Assembly: GCA_937136025.1 (NCBI GenBank)
Contig: CAKZOC010000086.1
Coordinates: 1 to 35,681 of the forward strand
From: an uncultured Bacteroidota bacterium
GTDB lineage: Bacteria; Bacteroidota; Bacteroidia; Flavobacteriales; Flavobacteriaceae
Length of the DNA: 35,681 nt
Reading direction: 5' to 3'
Shown one piece after another: positions 14,258 through 21,929 of this stretch. The stretch's first letter is position 1. Each line of letters starts with the position of its first letter. The position numbers and the translations under genes are program-made. Below the pieces are notes generated by a model. It had not been told where the DNA came from. It ran no database searches and saw nothing but the letters and a program-made list of their open reading frames with translations.

Positions 14258-15037
14258 TTAGTGCTCAATAGCGAGAAGCGGCGTTTTAGATTGCTGGGCT
14301 AAGATTCGGGTCAGGCGGCCTTCGGAAGGTGTTCCTTTCTTAACGTGATTGTTGGGAAGAATAGCAATCATATCAATATCGTGCGCATCGATATAATCAA
14401 AAATCCCTTCGACGACATCTTTATTTTTTATGTAGACATGGTGGGAATAGAACGATTCCAGGTAGTATTCCAACAGGTGTTCATTGCGCTCTTCCTCTTC
14501 CGTATACCCAAAGTTTTCGGATTCGCCGGCGATGGTCAGTACAGTGACCGAGGCGTTAAACCTGCGGGAGACTTCCAACAGGGTATGGAGTAAATTCGGA
14601 TCGTCGATTTCATTATGGCCCAACACCAGGGCAATTTTGGAGAGTTTAAATTCGTCAACAGTATTGGCAGGAACCACCAACACCGGAAATTCCGCCTTGA
14701 GTACCATTTCCGCTGTTTTGGTATTCGCATTTTCCTGAGCCGAGCCAGCGGTGCCCATGATGACCATATATACTTTGTCTTCCCTACATTTCTCCAGCAA
14801 ACCGTTAACTGATCCGGGGATCAGCGCGGTCCAGGAAAGGGTTCCGCGAAACTTTTTGGTAATTTGTTTTTCGATCTTTTTCTTACCCGCAGCAAACTGC
14901 TCCGCATCTTCCCGCGCTCCGATCAGACAAAACCGCAAATCCAGACCCGGGCGGGAGGAGGCAAAATCAATGGCGTATTGAACTCCGTATTCAGAGGCTT
15001 CTGAGAAATCATAAGGGACCAGGATCGTTTTATTCAT
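14258..15037 (-). CDS. Universal stress protein, tandem UspA domains
   Basis: 259 residues if started at the internal ATG at 15037 (MNKTILVPYDFSEASEYGVQYA), where the Usp fold normally begins. An upstream start at 15067 would add ten unconserved residues. Domain 1 covers about 1-140 (VYMVIMGTAG, then FPVLVVPAN) and domain 2 about 145-259 (SKIALVLGHNEIDD, IDMIAILPNNHV, SKTPLLAIEH). The ATP-binding G-2x-G-9x-G(S/T) pattern is only partly recognisable. Usp proteins accumulate under starvation and stress. A 154-base gap separates it from the phosphorylase-like gene downstream on the same strand. Confidence 0.85.
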   Translation of the reverse strand: MNKTILVPYDFSEASEYGVQYAIDFASSRPGLDLRFCLIGAREDAEQFAAGKKKIEKQITKKFRGTLSWTALIPGSVNGLLEKCREDKVYMVIMGTAGSAQENANTKTAEMVLKAEFPVLVVPANTVDEFKLSKIALVLGHNEIDDPNLLHTLLEVSRRFNASVTVLTIAGESENFGYTEEEERNEHLLEYYLESFYSHHVYIKNKDVVEGIFDYIDAHDIDMIAILPNNHVKKGTPSEGRLTRILAQQSKTPLLAIEH

Positions 15038-15137
15038 GTGGTAAAGGGAGTCTGCGTTAAAAACCAAGGTAAATCTAACGCTCCAAGGTGAGAAATGACA
15101 TGATAAAACTCATTTTTTCGTCCTAAAACTTCACGGA

Positions 15138-15851
15138 TCAATTTGAAAAGGGAACCTCTATCAATAAAATTCTACTGTCATTTTCCATCTGGAATTCAAT
15201 ACTTTCAAAGTCCCAAATGCCAAGGGCGTCCCGGCGCTCCAGCGTTTCCCCTTCTACCGTGGCCTTTCCTTCCAGAACAAAGATGTAAAGCCCGTTTCCC
15301 GTTCCCCGGATTTTGTATGGAACGCGAACTCCATTTTTAAAATCACCCATATGAAGCCACGCATCCTGATGAATCCAAAGGCCATTGTGTTTGCCTTCAG
15401 GGCCCAGGAGGGTGTGCCATTGCTCCTTCAGGGTGGCCGGGTCGAGCGTGATCTGGTCGTATCGGGGGGCTACATTAGCCTTGTTGGGGAGAATCCAGAT
15501 TTGGAGAAAGGCGACATCCCGATACTTGTTCTTATTATACTCACTGTGGTTTACACCCGTTCCGGCGCTCATGACCTGAACATCCCCTTCCCGGATCACG
15601 GTCGTGTTGCCCATGCTGTCTTTATGTTCAAGATCTCCCCGGAGCGGGATGGATATAATCTCCATATTGTTATGGGAATGGGTGCCAAATCCCATGCCCG
15701 GCGCCACGCGATCGTCATTCAATACCCTTAGGGTGCCGAATTGCATCCGCTCGGGATCGTAGTAATTTGCAAAACTAAAACTGTGATAACTCTCGAGCCA
15801 ACCATGGTTGGCATGGCCCCGGCTCGCAGCGGGATGGAAGACTTTCTTCAT
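15138..15851 (-). CDS. Pirin family protein
   Basis: 237 residues, starting at ATG 15851 (MKKVFHPAASRGHANHGWLES). The frame is open up to 16109, but that extension has no family similarity and would overlap the divergent gene. Pirins are bicupin proteins; several bacterial members are quercetin 2,3-dioxygenases and others have regulatory roles. Metal ligands are visible: the His pair in FGTHSHNNMEI, then His and Glu in GVNHSEYN. The second cupin (about 130-237) lacks a full ligand set, which is normal. The exact substrate cannot be inferred. Confidence 0.9.
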   Translation of the reverse strand: MKKVFHPAASRGHANHGWLESYHSFSFANYYDPERMQFGTLRVLNDDRVAPGMGFGTHSHNNMEIISIPLRGDLEHKDSMGNTTVIREGDVQVMSAGTGVNHSEYNKNKYRDVAFLQIWILPNKANVAPRYDQITLDPATLKEQWHTLLGPEGKHNGLWIHQDAWLHMGDFKNGVRVPYKIRGTGNGLYIFVLEGKATVEGETLERRDALGIWDFESIEFQMENDSRILLIEVPFSN

Positions 15852-16026
15852 GTGCAACAGGTTATTTACTTTTGAAGGGTCAAGATACAAATCAGGGGTG
15901 CGTTCTGATGATAAGAAAAGGTTAAAGGAATTAGAATGTATCCTGGGGATATACCCCTTTAGCCCCAGGAAAAAGATAATTTGTCCCGCTGCAGAAAACC
16001 AGCAGACATTTTTTAACCTATGGAAT

Positions 16027-16446
16027 ATGCAAAAGTCAAAACCCGTAAATAAGGAGTATCCCGAAGGCAGTTTGGTCTTTGTCTGGAATGCTGATGCGGG
16101 CATGCTCAACGCGGTCAGGGATAGTTTGCATAAATGGATCAGTCCTGAAACCTATTCCTGCAGGCTCTGTGAGTTAACACATGGGTTTAGCTCTGCCAAG
16201 CGGGCGTGGAAGAATTTTCTTGAAGATTTTGAACGTCCTGCGTATTTCTACTACCGGGACACATTACAAAACTCGGGCATTCCGGTAAGTCTTCCAGGGA
16301 AGTACCCTTTGGTTCTCGAGCTTTACAAGGGCCAATGGCACGCCTTGCTGAAAGCAGAGAATTTTGAGGAAATTACGACACTTGAGGAACTGATCGACAC
16401 CCTGAAAACGAAAATTTCAGGCCGGGGGTCAGATTCAGAGATTTAA
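16027..16446 (+). CDS. Conserved hypothetical protein with CxxC motif
   Basis: 139 residues from ATG 16027. The frame is open upstream to 15808, overlapping the divergent pirin gene, but recognisable conservation begins at LVFVWNADAGMLNAVRDSLHKW. The most striking block is SPETYSCRLCELTHG, with a CxxC pair (SCRLC) that could be redox-active or bind metal. A second basic and aromatic block (AKRAWKNFLEDFERPAYFYYRD) follows. I recognise the pattern 'NADSG..N...D..HK..SP.TY.C.LC.LT.G' from uncharacterised bacterial proteins but know no function. There is no signal peptide or membrane segment. It converges with engB. A TACTTTTG -7-like element at 15867-15874 is the only promoter candidate I see. 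Confidence 0.7.
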   Translation: MQKSKPVNKEYPEGSLVFVWNADAGMLNAVRDSLHKWISPETYSCRLCELTHGFSSAKRAWKNFLEDFERPAYFYYRDTLQNSGIPVSLPGKYPLVLELYKGQWHALLKAENFEEITTLEELIDTLKTKISGRGSDSEI

Positions 16447-16500
16447 AAGTAAAAGTGATTTGAATTTGCGGGCACTGGCGATAATTTGGGTGCCGGGGGA

Positions 16501-16512
16501 GGGGGTACCCCC
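16501..16512. repeat. Intergenic palindrome GGGGGTACCCCC
   Basis: A perfect 12-base palindrome in the convergent gap between the CxxC protein gene and engB. It shares its core with 1913-1922. It may help terminate either gene, though no T-run follows on either strand. Confidence 0.35.
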
Positions 16513-16527
16513 TGTCGTTTGCCCGAT

Positions 16528-17142
16528 TTACGATTGGGCCGCCCGAAAGCTTACGTTGATATTTTCAATGTAATCCAGAAGTTCTTTTCCCCCAATCGTT
16601 TTTGAGGACGAGGTCACAAAATACGGCGGTATTTCAATCCATCCGACTCCCCGCATCTGATCAAAATACTTTTCAAGAGCTTCCTCCCGAGCACCTGGTT
16701 TTAGTTTGTCCGCCTTTGTAAACACTAAAGAAAAAGGAATTCCTTTGGTATTGAGCCATTCCATAAATTCCAGATCGATGGGAAGGGGAGCGTGGCGAAT
16801 ATCTATGAGTAAAAAGGCATTTAGGAGTTGCTTGCGTTCGGTAAAATACCGGGTGATGAATTTTTGAAAGCGCGCTTTATCCTTTTTGGAAGTACGGGCG
16901 TACCCGTATCCCGGAAGGTCCACCAGGAACCAGTTGTCATTGATCCTGAAGTGATTGATCAACTGGGTTTTGCCCGGTCTGCCCGAGGTCTTGGCCAGTC
17001 CTTTGCGCTGGGTTAACATATTGATAAGGGATGACTTACCCACATTCGAGCGCCCGATAAAGGCGTACTCAGGCAGTGGCTCTGAAGGGCACTTACCGAC
17101 ATCTGTATTGCTGCAAAGAAACTCAGCTGAGGTGATCTTCAT
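16528..17142 (-). CDS. engB: Ribosome biogenesis GTP-binding protein EngB (YsxC/YihA)
   Basis: 204 residues, the standard EngB length. It is an essential TRAFAC GTPase that acts in assembly of the large ribosomal subunit. Motifs in order: G1 GRSNVGKSS (30-38), the switch region SGRPGKTQLINHF, G3 DLPGYGYA, and G4 TKADKL. The ATG at 17142 gives MKITSAEFLCSNTDV, a usual N-terminus. The alpha/beta hydrolase gene lies upstream on the same strand with a 55-base gap, so the two may share a transcript from the promoter at 17989-18017. In flavobacteria engB is often found near the mraZ end of the dcw cluster, as here. Confidence 0.95.
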   Translation of the reverse strand: MKITSAEFLCSNTDVGKCPSEPLPEYAFIGRSNVGKSSLINMLTQRKGLAKTSGRPGKTQLINHFRINDNWFLVDLPGYGYARTSKKDKARFQKFITRYFTERKQLLNAFLLIDIRHAPLPIDLEFMEWLNTKGIPFSLVFTKADKLKPGAREEALEKYFDQMRGVGWIEIPPYFVTSSSKTIGGKELLDYIENINVSFRAAQS

Positions 17143-17197
17143 AAGACACTATTAAGAGATATGCGAATGATTTGCAGCCCGCTGCACCGGGGATGAT

Positions 17198-17962
17198 TTA
17201 GAAATTGCGTTTCTGCAACCAGTCGTAAAGTATGGTATTGAAGTCCTCGGGATGTTCCATCATAGGCGCATGCCCGCATTTATCAATCCAGAACAGGTCC
17301 GAATCCGGAAGCAGTTCGTGAAATTCTTCAGCGACATTGGGCGGAGTCACTGAATCGTTTTTTCCCCAGATGATACAGGTGGGGGTGTCCATCTTAGGCA
17401 GGTCTTTTGCCATATTATGGCGGATGGCGCTTTTGGCAATCGAGAGCGTCTTCACCAACTTCATCCGGTCGTTAACTGTGGCGAAGACTTCATCGACAAT
17501 TTCTTTGGTGGCAACTTTGGGGTCGTAAAAGACATCTTCCGCCTTTTTTTTGATGAACTCGTAGTCGCCCCGCTTGGGATAGCCATCGCCCATGGCGCTT
17601 TCATACAGGCCCGAACTTCCTGTAATCACCAGTGCTTTGACCATATCCGGATAGAGTTTGGTGTGGAGCAATCCAATATGACCACCCAGGGAATTTCCCA
17701 AAAGGATGACGTCGTTCAGCTTCTTAAACTCTATAAACCGCTCGAGGTATTTTGCAAAACTCTTGACATTGGTTTTCAGCAGTGGCATCCCGTATATCGG
17801 AAGTTCAGGAACCAGAACCTTATAGCCTTTCTCAGGGAAGTAACTCGTTACCCCCTGAAAGTTACTCAGCCCTCCCATCAGTCCGTGTAAGATAATCAGG
17901 GGAGTGCCTTCACCGGTTTCAATGTACCGGTAGTTGCCTTCTGTAGTAATCTGATTTCCCAT
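17198..17962 (-). CDS. Alpha/beta hydrolase
   Basis: 254 residues with the alpha/beta-hydrolase fold: LIILHGLMGG (oxyanion region, ~23-32), the nucleophile elbow GNSLGG (Ser near residue 94), the acid Asp in IIWGKNDSVTPP, and the catalytic His in CGHAPMMEHP. The substrate is not evident. It has no signal peptide, so it is cytoplasmic. Its position directly upstream of mraZ, divergently transcribed and followed by engB, is typical for flavobacteria. The start ATG at 17962 lies 27 bases after a good TAnnTTTG element. Confidence 0.9.
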   Translation of the reverse strand: MGNQITTEGNYRYIETGEGTPLIILHGLMGGLSNFQGVTSYFPEKGYKVLVPELPIYGMPLLKTNVKSFAKYLERFIEFKKLNDVILLGNSLGGHIGLLHTKLYPDMVKALVITGSSGLYESAMGDGYPKRGDYEFIKKKAEDVFYDPKVATKEIVDEVFATVNDRMKLVKTLSIAKSAIRHNMAKDLPKMDTPTCIIWGKNDSVTPPNVAEEFHELLPDSDLFWIDKCGHAPMMEHPEDFNTILYDWLQKRNF

Positions 17963-17988
17963 GGGGTTTATGGCTGCATTTTAGTTGG

Positions 17989-18017
17989 CAAATATAGACA
18001 TTTCCACCTAATGGCAA
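17989..18017 (-). promoter_or_regulatory. Bacteroidota-type promoter for the hydrolase-engB unit
   Basis: Read on the minus strand, TTG (18017-18015) and TATATTTG (17996-17989) are separated by 18 bases, a good fit to the Bacteroidota -33/-7 consensus (TTG, ~19 bp, TAnnTTTG). The hydrolase start codon follows 26 bases after the -7 element. Confidence 0.65.
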
Positions 18018-18058
18018 TCTGTAGGGCATGCTGAGATTCGGTCGGTCTTGCCGGGAAT

Positions 18059-18095
18059 TGTGTCCCCTATGGTGCGCGCTTATTGGGGATACACA
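18059..18095. other. Imperfect stem-loop between the divergent hydrolase and mraZ genes
   Basis: TGTGT+CCCC (18059-18067) can pair with GGGG+ACACA (18085-18095), with a two-base bulge, around a GC-rich loop. It lies between the two divergent promoters. No function is evident; a regulator binding site or an RNA fold upstream of the transcripts are both possible. Confidence 0.3.
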
Positions 18096-18157
18096 GTTGG
18101 TATTCTTTCCAGGATGGGTAAGGAAGGGGGGCGAAAGGGTTAAAATTGTGAACAAAG

Positions 18158-18182
18158 TGGGTTTTTGTGGTAAAATGTGGTA
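18158..18182 (+). promoter_or_regulatory. MraZ operator: three direct GTGG(G/T) boxes at 10-base spacing
   Basis: GTGGG (18158-18162), GTGGT (18168-18172) and GTGGT (18178-18182) repeat exactly every 10 bases with 5-base spacers. This matches the known MraZ-binding arrangement of short GTGG/TGGG direct repeats, one helical turn apart, upstream of mraZ in many bacteria. The boxes lie where the -33 region would be for the -7 element at 18194, so binding should block transcription of the whole dcw cluster. The operator role is inferred from this arrangement. Confidence 0.8.
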
Positions 18183-18193
18183 ATAATTTCTAT

Positions 18194-18201
18194 ATATTTG
18201 A
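18194..18201 (+). promoter_or_regulatory. -7 element of the dcw promoter (TATATTTG)
   Basis: An exact match to TAnnTTTG, 11 bases after the last MraZ box and 29 bases before the GTG start of mraZ. A canonical TTG -33 at normal spacing is not visible; the MraZ boxes occupy that place. Confidence 0.6.
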
Positions 18202-18230
18202 GTTTTAATTAACAATTCAACCCTCCTTTT

Positions 18231-18695
18231 GTGACCTCTATCATAGGGACATATGAGTGTAAAGCCGATGCCAAAGGGCGCGTAATGATGCCGGTTGCCC
18301 TGAAGAATCAGATGGTTCCCTTCCTGAATCAGGGCTTTGTCATCAAGCGATCGGTCTTCCAGCCTTGTCTGGAACTGTATCCGATGTCGGAATGGGATAT
18401 ACTCATGGCCCAAATGAACCGGAAGAATCGCTTCAAAAAGAAGAACAACGATTTTATTCGCCGTTTCACTGCAGGGGTAAAGCTAGTGGAAATTGATGCC
18501 ACAGGGCGCTTGCTGATCCCAAAAAACCTTATGGCGGTGGCGGGAATTCGCAGGGATGTCGTGCTGAGTTCGGCAATCAATATTATAGAAATCTGGGATA
18601 AGGAGGCGTATGAGCAGGTGCTGGAAGAAACGGCATCTGATTTCGCCGATCTGGCTGAAGAGGTGATGGGGGATGATGGAGACACCGTATCATAG
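18231..18695 (+). CDS. mraZ: Transcriptional regulator MraZ
   Basis: 154 residues with two SpoVT-AbrB-like MraZ domains. The first carries GTYECKADAKGRVMMPVALK and the second VEIDATGRLLIPKNLM, each with the conserved DxKGR/DxxGR motif. MraZ forms a ring and represses the dcw operon, including itself, by binding short direct repeats. The start is GTG 18231 (MTSIIGTYECK), the only reasonable choice. The acidic C-terminal tail (EEVMGDDGDTVS) is coded in the overlap with rsmH, whose start lies 23 bases inside this gene, so translation of the two is probably coupled. Confidence 0.95.
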   Translation: MTSIIGTYECKADAKGRVMMPVALKNQMVPFLNQGFVIKRSVFQPCLELYPMSEWDILMAQMNRKNRFKKKNNDFIRRFTAGVKLVEIDATGRLLIPKNLMAVAGIRRDVVLSSAINIIEIWDKEAYEQVLEETASDFADLAEEVMGDDGDTVS

Positions 18696-19596
18696 GCCGG
18701 TATTGCTCCATGAAACCGTGGAGGGGCTCGCGATTCGAGAAAACGGTGTTTATGTGGACGTCACCTTCGGAGGAGGCGGACACAGTGCAGAGATATTAAA
18801 ACGTTTAGGGCCACAGGGCAGGCTTTTTGCCTTTGATCAGGATGAAGCAGCCCGGGCCAACCGACCTGATGACAGTCGCTTTGAATTGATCAGCGCCAAT
18901 TTCAGGTTTATACGACAGTATTTGAAGTTCTATGGCATTCTGAAAGTTGATGGAATCCTCGGGGATTTCGGAGTATCGTCGCATCAGTTCGATCAGGCGG
19001 ATCGCGGTTTTTCGACGCGTTTTGATGCCGATCTGGACATGCGGATGAATCAAAAAGAAGCACTGTCTGCCCGGGATCTGGTAAACACCTATCCCGAGGC
19101 GCGGCTGCGGGAGGTGTTTTTCCGTTACGGAGAATTGAAGCGGGCAGGGGCCATGGCAAGGGCAATCGCAGCAGCCAGAGCCCAGGCACCTATTCAATCC
19201 ACAGGTGCGCTCAATGAAATTCTGAGGCCTTTCCTGCAGCGTGGAAAAGAGCACAAGGGATTGGCACAGGCCTATCAGGCCATCCGGATAGAGGTCAATC
19301 AGGAATTGACGGCCCTGGAGGAATTGCTTTTGCAGTCTGTTGAACTGCTGCGCACTGGAGGAAGACTTAGCCTTATAAGCTATCATTCCCTGGAGGATCG
19401 AATGGTAAAACGGTTTATCCGCAGTGGAAATTTTGAAGGTGTGGTGTCCACTGATTTTTACGGAAACCCCATGACCCCTTTTAAGGCCATTGGCAAGCCA
19501 GTCACACCATCAGCGGAAGAAGTCAGTTCCAACCCGCGTGCGCGCAGTGCCCGTTTGCGTGTTGGAGAACGAATCGAGATAAAAACCAATAAATAA
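18673..19596 (+). CDS. rsmH: 16S rRNA (C1402-N4) methyltransferase
   Basis: 307 residues, the usual RsmH (MraW) length. It methylates N4 of C1402 in 16S rRNA using SAM. Key blocks: YHRPVLLHETVEGL at the N-terminus, DVTFGGGGHSAEIL (SAM-binding glycine loop), FAFDQDEAA, GILGDFGVSSHQFDQADRGFS, and near the end LSLISYHSLEDRMVKRFIR. Two adjacent ATG codons (18673 and 18676) are possible starts; both overlap mraZ by 20-23 bases. ftsL begins three bases after the stop. This is the standard second gene of the dcw cluster. Confidence 0.96.
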   Translation: MMETPYHRPVLLHETVEGLAIRENGVYVDVTFGGGGHSAEILKRLGPQGRLFAFDQDEAARANRPDDSRFELISANFRFIRQYLKFYGILKVDGILGDFGVSSHQFDQADRGFSTRFDADLDMRMNQKEALSARDLVNTYPEARLREVFFRYGELKRAGAMARAIAAARAQAPIQSTGALNEILRPFLQRGKEHKGLAQAYQAIRIEVNQELTALEELLLQSVELLRTGGRLSLISYHSLEDRMVKRFIRSGNFEGVVSTDFYGNPMTPFKAIGKPVTPSAEEVSSNPRARSARLRVGERIEIKTNK

Positions 19597-19599
19597 CCA

Positions 19600-19920
19600 A
19601 TGAAAAAGAACCTGGTAGCCTTGCTTAAAGGACGGTTTCTGGTGAGTGGGGATGCTCCCAGAAACTGGCTTTTTATTGTTTTTGTATCCCTGCTGGCAAC
19701 CGTAATGATTGCCAGTTCGCATTCTGCGGACCGCAAAGTACACGATATAGCCGCCTTAAATGAGGAAGTAAGGCAACTGCGGAGCGAATTTGTAGAAGTC
19801 CGCTCCAAAGTTCAACGCCTCAAACTGGAATCGACCATCCGCGAAAACGTCTCTCCAAAGGGACTCCTGCCTGCGGAATCCCCCCCAGTAAAAATAATTG
19901 TTGCAAAAACCCAACCCTAG
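19600..19920 (+). CDS. ftsL: Cell division protein FtsL-like
   Basis: 106 residues: a short cytoplasmic N-terminus, one transmembrane helix (about 24-40, WLFIVFVSLLATVMIAS), then a heptad-rich periplasmic coiled coil (DRKVHDIAALNEEVRQLRSEF, VRSKVQRLKLES in pieces) ending near residue 85. Sequence identity to FtsL of other phyla is low, as always for this protein; size, topology and its place between rsmH and ftsI make the identification. FtsL works with FtsQ to activate FtsW-FtsI. The start is three bases after rsmH and the stop two bases before ftsI. Confidence 0.85.
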   Translation: MKKNLVALLKGRFLVSGDAPRNWLFIVFVSLLATVMIASSHSADRKVHDIAALNEEVRQLRSEFVEVRSKVQRLKLESTIRENVSPKGLLPAESPPVKIIVAKTQP

Positions 19921-19922
19921 CC

Positions 19923-21929
19923 GTGTCCTTTACCCCAAAACACATATTGATTCGCTTGTATCTGGTTGCCGGAGGGATGTTCCTCTTTGCACTGGCCGTC
20001 ATGTTTAAAATGGTCAATATTCAAACCGCAGATGGCGATAAGTACCGGGAGCTGGCTATGCAACGCACCGAAAAGATGTTTACCATCGAACCTACCCGGG
20101 GCAACTTATATTCGGAAGACGGCAGCCTGCTGGCCACTTCTGTATCCCGATATACGATCCGATTTGACGCCGTCACGGTTTCTGCGGCCAATTTTGAAGC
20201 GGGTGTGGGACCGCTTTCCAACGCCCTGTCTGAAATGCTTGGAAAGCCAGCAGCGCACTATGAGCGTGTTTTGAGGAAAGCCCGGGCTTCCAAAGATCGC
20301 TATGCCCTGATCGCACGGAATCTGGATTATTCGCAGTATAAGGCTGTTAAAGAGTTTCCCCTTTTTAAGTTAGGGCCTTATAAGGGCGGTATCATTACCG
20401 AGCAGAAAATCGTCCGGGAACATCCCCTGGGAAAAATTGCCGAACGCAGTGTAGGTTACGAGCGATTTGACGAGAACGGATATGCCACCCGGGTAGGGTT
20501 GGAAGGCGCCTTCGGTCGCTACCTCCGGGGTATTGAAGGCAAGCGGTTAAAACAAAAAATCGCCAAAGGACAGTGGAAGCCCATCGGTCTGGATAATATC
20601 ATTGAGCCTCAGGATGGCTATGACGTGATCTCAACGATCGATATCAATATCCAGGACATTGCACATCACGCCCTTCTCGCGCAATTGGAACACTACAAGG
20701 CAGAACACGGCAGTGTGATTGTCATGGAGACCGCCACCGGGGAGATTAAAGCAATCAGCAATCTCGGACGCACCGAACAGGATACCTATTACGAACGCTT
20801 GAATTACGCCATTGGTGAATCCCACGAGCCCGGATCTACCTTTAAACTGATGTCTCTGGTAGCGGCTATGGAAGATGGGAAACTCGATACCGGGACGGTG
20901 GTCGATACTGAAAAAGGCATTTGGAGGATTTACGATCGCGTCGTGCGGGATTCCCGCAGGGGGGGTTATGGGGAAATCAGCGTGGGTAAGGCTTTTGAGG
21001 TTTCCTCCAATACGGCCTTTGCCAAAATGATTCACGAAAATTATAAGGACAATCCCTCAGAATTTACCGATCGTCTTCGGGCTATGGGGTTGGACCAGGA
21101 GCTCGGTATGCCCATTAAAGGGGAGGGTGTGCCGGTGCTAAGGAGTCCGGGTGAAAAAGGATGGTCGGGTATTTCCCTGGCATGGATGTCTCATGGATAC
21201 GAAGTGTCCCTTACACCCTTGCAAACCCTGGCCTTTTACAACGCCATTGCCAATGATGGAGAACTGGTGCGTCCCAGACTTATAAAAGAAGTTCGGGAGT
21301 GGAACCGGACGGTAACCCGCTTTGAAAAAGAGGTGCTCAACCCGGCTATTTGTTCACAGCAGACTGTTCAAAAAGTACAACAACTACTGCGGAATGTCGT
21401 GGCCAGTCCTGACGGGACCGGACACGGTCTGGAATCTCCGTTTTTATCCCTGGCAGGTAAAACAGGTACCGCCCAGAAAAATTACGCTTCGAAGGACCCG
21501 GATAAACTGGGATATATTTCCACTTTTGCAGGTTATTTTCCCGCTGATGACCCGCAGTATTCCTGTATCGTAGTCATACATGAACCCGATAAGAGCGTGG
21601 GATATTACGGGGCGGATGTAGCCGGTCCGGTATTCAGCTCCGTGGCGAGCAAAATCACTTCGAACAAGCCTGTGGAGACCCGTCTGAAGCACCTGGCGGT
21701 AGCGTCTTCCAGTTTGGAGCAACAGTATTCCGGGTATTACACCCTGGCACAAAAGCAATTTGAGGAGGTTCCCGATTTGGAGGGGATGAGTGGGATGGAT
21801 GCCGTATCCCTGCTGGAAAATCTCGGGGTGGAAGTTGAAATTCGTGGGAATGGCAAGGTGAAAAAACAATCGGTTTCCAAGGGGACCAATCTGAAGGGAG
21901 TAACGAAAATCATATTGGAACTCTCATGA
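19923..21929 (+). CDS. ftsI: Septal peptidoglycan transpeptidase FtsI (PBP3) with PASTA domain
   Basis: 668 residues, starting with GTG 19923 two bases after ftsL. One N-terminal transmembrane helix (about 8-28) anchors it. The class B dimerisation domain follows (TEKMFTIEPTRGNLYSEDG). The transpeptidase has all three penicillin-binding motifs: STFK with Ser305 and Lys308, SSN (in EVSSNTAFAKM), and KTG (513-515, in GKTGTAQK). The last ~60 residues (EEVPDLEGMSGMDAVSLLENLGVEVEI) form a PASTA domain, usual for Bacteroidota FtsI. It cross-links septal peptidoglycan made by FtsW. The stop overlaps the murE start by 4 bases (ATGA). Confidence 0.96.
   Translation: MSFTPKHILIRLYLVAGGMFLFALAVMFKMVNIQTADGDKYRELAMQRTEKMFTIEPTRGNLYSEDGSLLATSVSRYTIRFDAVTVSAANFEAGVGPLSNALSEMLGKPAAHYERVLRKARASKDRYALIARNLDYSQYKAVKEFPLFKLGPYKGGIITEQKIVREHPLGKIAERSVGYERFDENGYATRVGLEGAFGRYLRGIEGKRLKQKIAKGQWKPIGLDNIIEPQDGYDVISTIDINIQDIAHHALLAQLEHYKAEHGSVIVMETATGEIKAISNLGRTEQDTYYERLNYAIGESHEPGSTFKLMSLVAAMEDGKLDTGTVVDTEKGIWRIYDRVVRDSRRGGYGEISVGKAFEVSSNTAFAKMIHENYKDNPSEFTDRLRAMGLDQELGMPIKGEGVPVLRSPGEKGWSGISLAWMSHGYEVSLTPLQTLAFYNAIANDGELVRPRLIKEVREWNRTVTRFEKEVLNPAICSQQTVQKVQQLLRNVVASPDGTGHGLESPFLSLAGKTGTAQKNYASKDPDKLGYISTFAGYFPADDPQYSCIVVIHEPDKSVGYYGADVAGPVFSSVASKITSNKPVETRLKHLAVASSSLEQQYSGYYTLAQKQFEEVPDLEGMSGMDAVSLLENLGVEVEIRGNGKVKKQSVSKGTNLKGVTKIILELS

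Noticed and set aside
15808..16026. N-terminal extension of the CxxC protein
   Set aside because: It is mostly antisense to the start of pirin and its control region, and has no conserved look.
15852..16109. N-terminal extension of pirin
   Set aside because: The added 86 residues have no pirin similarity and overlap the divergent CxxC gene; MKKVFHPAAS at 15851 is the normal start.
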